The translations under genes and the position numbers were made by a program. From positions 1,189,001-1,253,000 of the forward strand of contig LR746278.1 in assembly GCA_902729315.2 (NCBI GenBank): a DNA stretch of 64,000 bases, written 5' to 3'. This DNA is from Spirodela intermedia. Its lineage: Eukaryota > Streptophyta > Magnoliopsida > Alismatales > Araceae. The notes below the pieces were generated by a model that had not been told where the DNA came from, ran no database searches, and saw nothing but the letters and a program-made list of their open reading frames with translations. Below are positions 62,905-64,000 of this stretch, piece by piece. How positions within the stretch are numbered: position 1 is the first letter of the stretch; each line of letters starts with the position of its first letter.

Positions 62905-63171
62905 GATGGAGGTAGCAGAAAACCCTGAGAGGCTGCCATGATTTCTTCTCGAGAGAAGGCTCCTGGGACAGCGAGGAGGGAGAGGAGGGCGATGGTGGTC
63001 GAAGAAGATCCGAGTGCTCTCACTTTTTCGTGTGCATGTTCAGGGAAGATGAGGATCTCAGGGTTGACGAAGCGAACAACTGGGAGAAAGGAGAATTTCT
63101 CTGCCTCAGATAATACTCGGCGGCTGCGCCTAGTTCCTTCAGAATTCGAGCTCCATCGAAACGATCCCTAG
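62905..63171 (+). other. Possible transcript start with a 77-codon ORF
   Basis: A TGGGCTTTTGATGAAGCCC-type palindrome and GGGCC box at about 62837-62880 look like a promoter. A short ATG frame of 11 codons starts at 62905, and an overlapping ORF (62938-63171, MISSREKAPG) follows, then an AG|GTACGC donor near 63214. The protein is not recognised. It could be the first exon of a gene that continues beyond the window, or noncoding. Confidence 0.3.
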
Positions 63172-63259
63172 GAGAGAGGGCACAGAAAAAATCCTCCATT
63201 TTGGGTGGCCCGCAGGTACGCCTTCTCTTTCTGGGTTTTTAAGTTTCAGTTCTGAAAAA

Positions 63260-63263
<4 letters not shown>

Positions 63264-63294
<31 letters not shown>
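63264..63294. repeat. (TA)n microsatellite
   Basis: About fifteen TA units, just after the possible exon ending near 63214. Confidence 0.95.
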
Positions 63295-63296
<2 letters not shown>

Positions 63297-63299
63297 TAC

Positions 63300-64000
63300 T
63301 ATGAGTCGGTTGAGTGGATTGTTAAATCATAGAGCTCTCTGTTATTATTTAATCTGCAAGCCCTCCACTGCATATGCAGAGACTGTTGACCTGATGGGAG
63401 GCGATTCTTCTATCCGTTCTTAGATCACTGATTAGTGGATGAGTTCCAGCTGCACTTTCCTATGGTTATCAAAAATCTTATTTTTCTCTGTCACAAATCT
63501 CTCTGATATCACTTGGAAAACGACACTGTAGCTTAACCTAATCTCAACTCCAAATTAGTTTTGCCAAGAATTATATACATATAATGGATCCCCCTCCCCA
63601 GCCCAGTGGTTGTTCTGTGACGCTCAAAAATTGCAGATCATGTGAGAATAATCTTCTGAATGTGTTCAGAGGGGGACGCTTAATGTTGTCATCGCTCCAC
63701 ATATAAGCTGCATCAAGCTTATTTGGGTCAAATATCCCGTCAACTGAAAATCATCCTTCCCCATGTAATGAAACCTTTTGATTGTTGAAGTTATCCAGAT
63801 CTTCTTGGTTCACGTTCTCAGCTTCTCCTGTTGAAGAATCTTACCCTTTTGAGTGCTGAACAATTCAAGAATCCACGAGGTGGACTCCTTCTAGTTAAAG
63901 GAAGAAAAAACAAGCTGGGAGCTGGATTCACTCAAGTGGATTTTTACCCTCTGAGTTAACTCAGTTGATGAGTGTTCTCCATCACCAGAGGGTCAATTAT
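63300..64000. other. Window end, nothing supported
   Basis: AT-rich sequence without long ORFs or recognisable motifs. It would be intronic if the 62.9 kb transcript is real. Confidence 0.4.

Overview
The window is eukaryotic nuclear DNA from a flowering plant. Genes are split by GT-AG introns of about 80 to 3000 bases. There are long AT-rich intergenic stretches, abundant GA/CT microsatellites near promoters and 5' leaders, and a gene set found only in plants (MAX2-type F-box, ICR/RIP ROP interactor, SFH-type SEC14-nodulin proteins, plastid diaminopimelate decarboxylase, DUF688, EDR1-domain Raf-like kinase). Base composition is very uneven: the first gene is AT-rich and the MAX2 exon is strongly GC-rich. 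I cannot name the species. All exon coordinates were derived by eye from splice sites, phases and family knowledge, without transcripts.

Layout: (1) 1-5523 (+): the 3' part of a gene for a Glu/Lys-rich repetitive protein, built from a tandem array of phase-0 exons, with a decayed unit at the left edge. (2) 9702-16238 (+) and 17262-21317 (-): two SEC14-nodulin phosphatidylinositol-transfer-like paralogues arranged tail to tail with the same 14-exon structure. (3) 22900-26435 (+): diaminopimelate decarboxylase, head to head with the second SEC14 gene. (4) 26647-27770 (-): ICR/RIP ROP effector. (5) 29797-30924 (+): dihydroneopterin aldolase, head to head with the ICR gene. (6) 31686-34592 (-): 14-3-3 protein. 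(7) 38237-40372 (+): intronless MAX2/D3 F-box LRR gene. (8) 40709-54697 (-), with leader to about 58.2 kb: EDR1-domain Raf-like MAPKKK, 17 coding exons over 14 kb. (9) 59944-62004 (+): DUF688 protein. The remainder, 62.0-64.0 kb, holds only weak ORFs and repeats.

The genes mostly alternate in orientation, giving four convergent pairs (SEC14-A/SEC14-B, DAPDC/ICR, FolB/14-3-3, MAX2/kinase) and two close head-to-head pairs with GGCCCA-type promoter elements. The products cover separate housekeeping and signalling roles: lipid signalling, lysine and folate synthesis, ROP GTPase signalling, 14-3-3 binding, strigolactone/karrikin perception and a MAPKKK. I see no single pathway linking them. I found no mobile element with intact coding capacity, no CRISPR array, and no RNA gene I could support.

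The most interesting structures are the modular exon array of gene 1 (with a hybrid exon and a decaying unit), the inverted SEC14 pair whose second copy has a shifted start codon and an eroded C-terminal motif, an exon-like open segment inside the kinase gene, and an 87-base in-frame intron candidate in the DUF688 gene.
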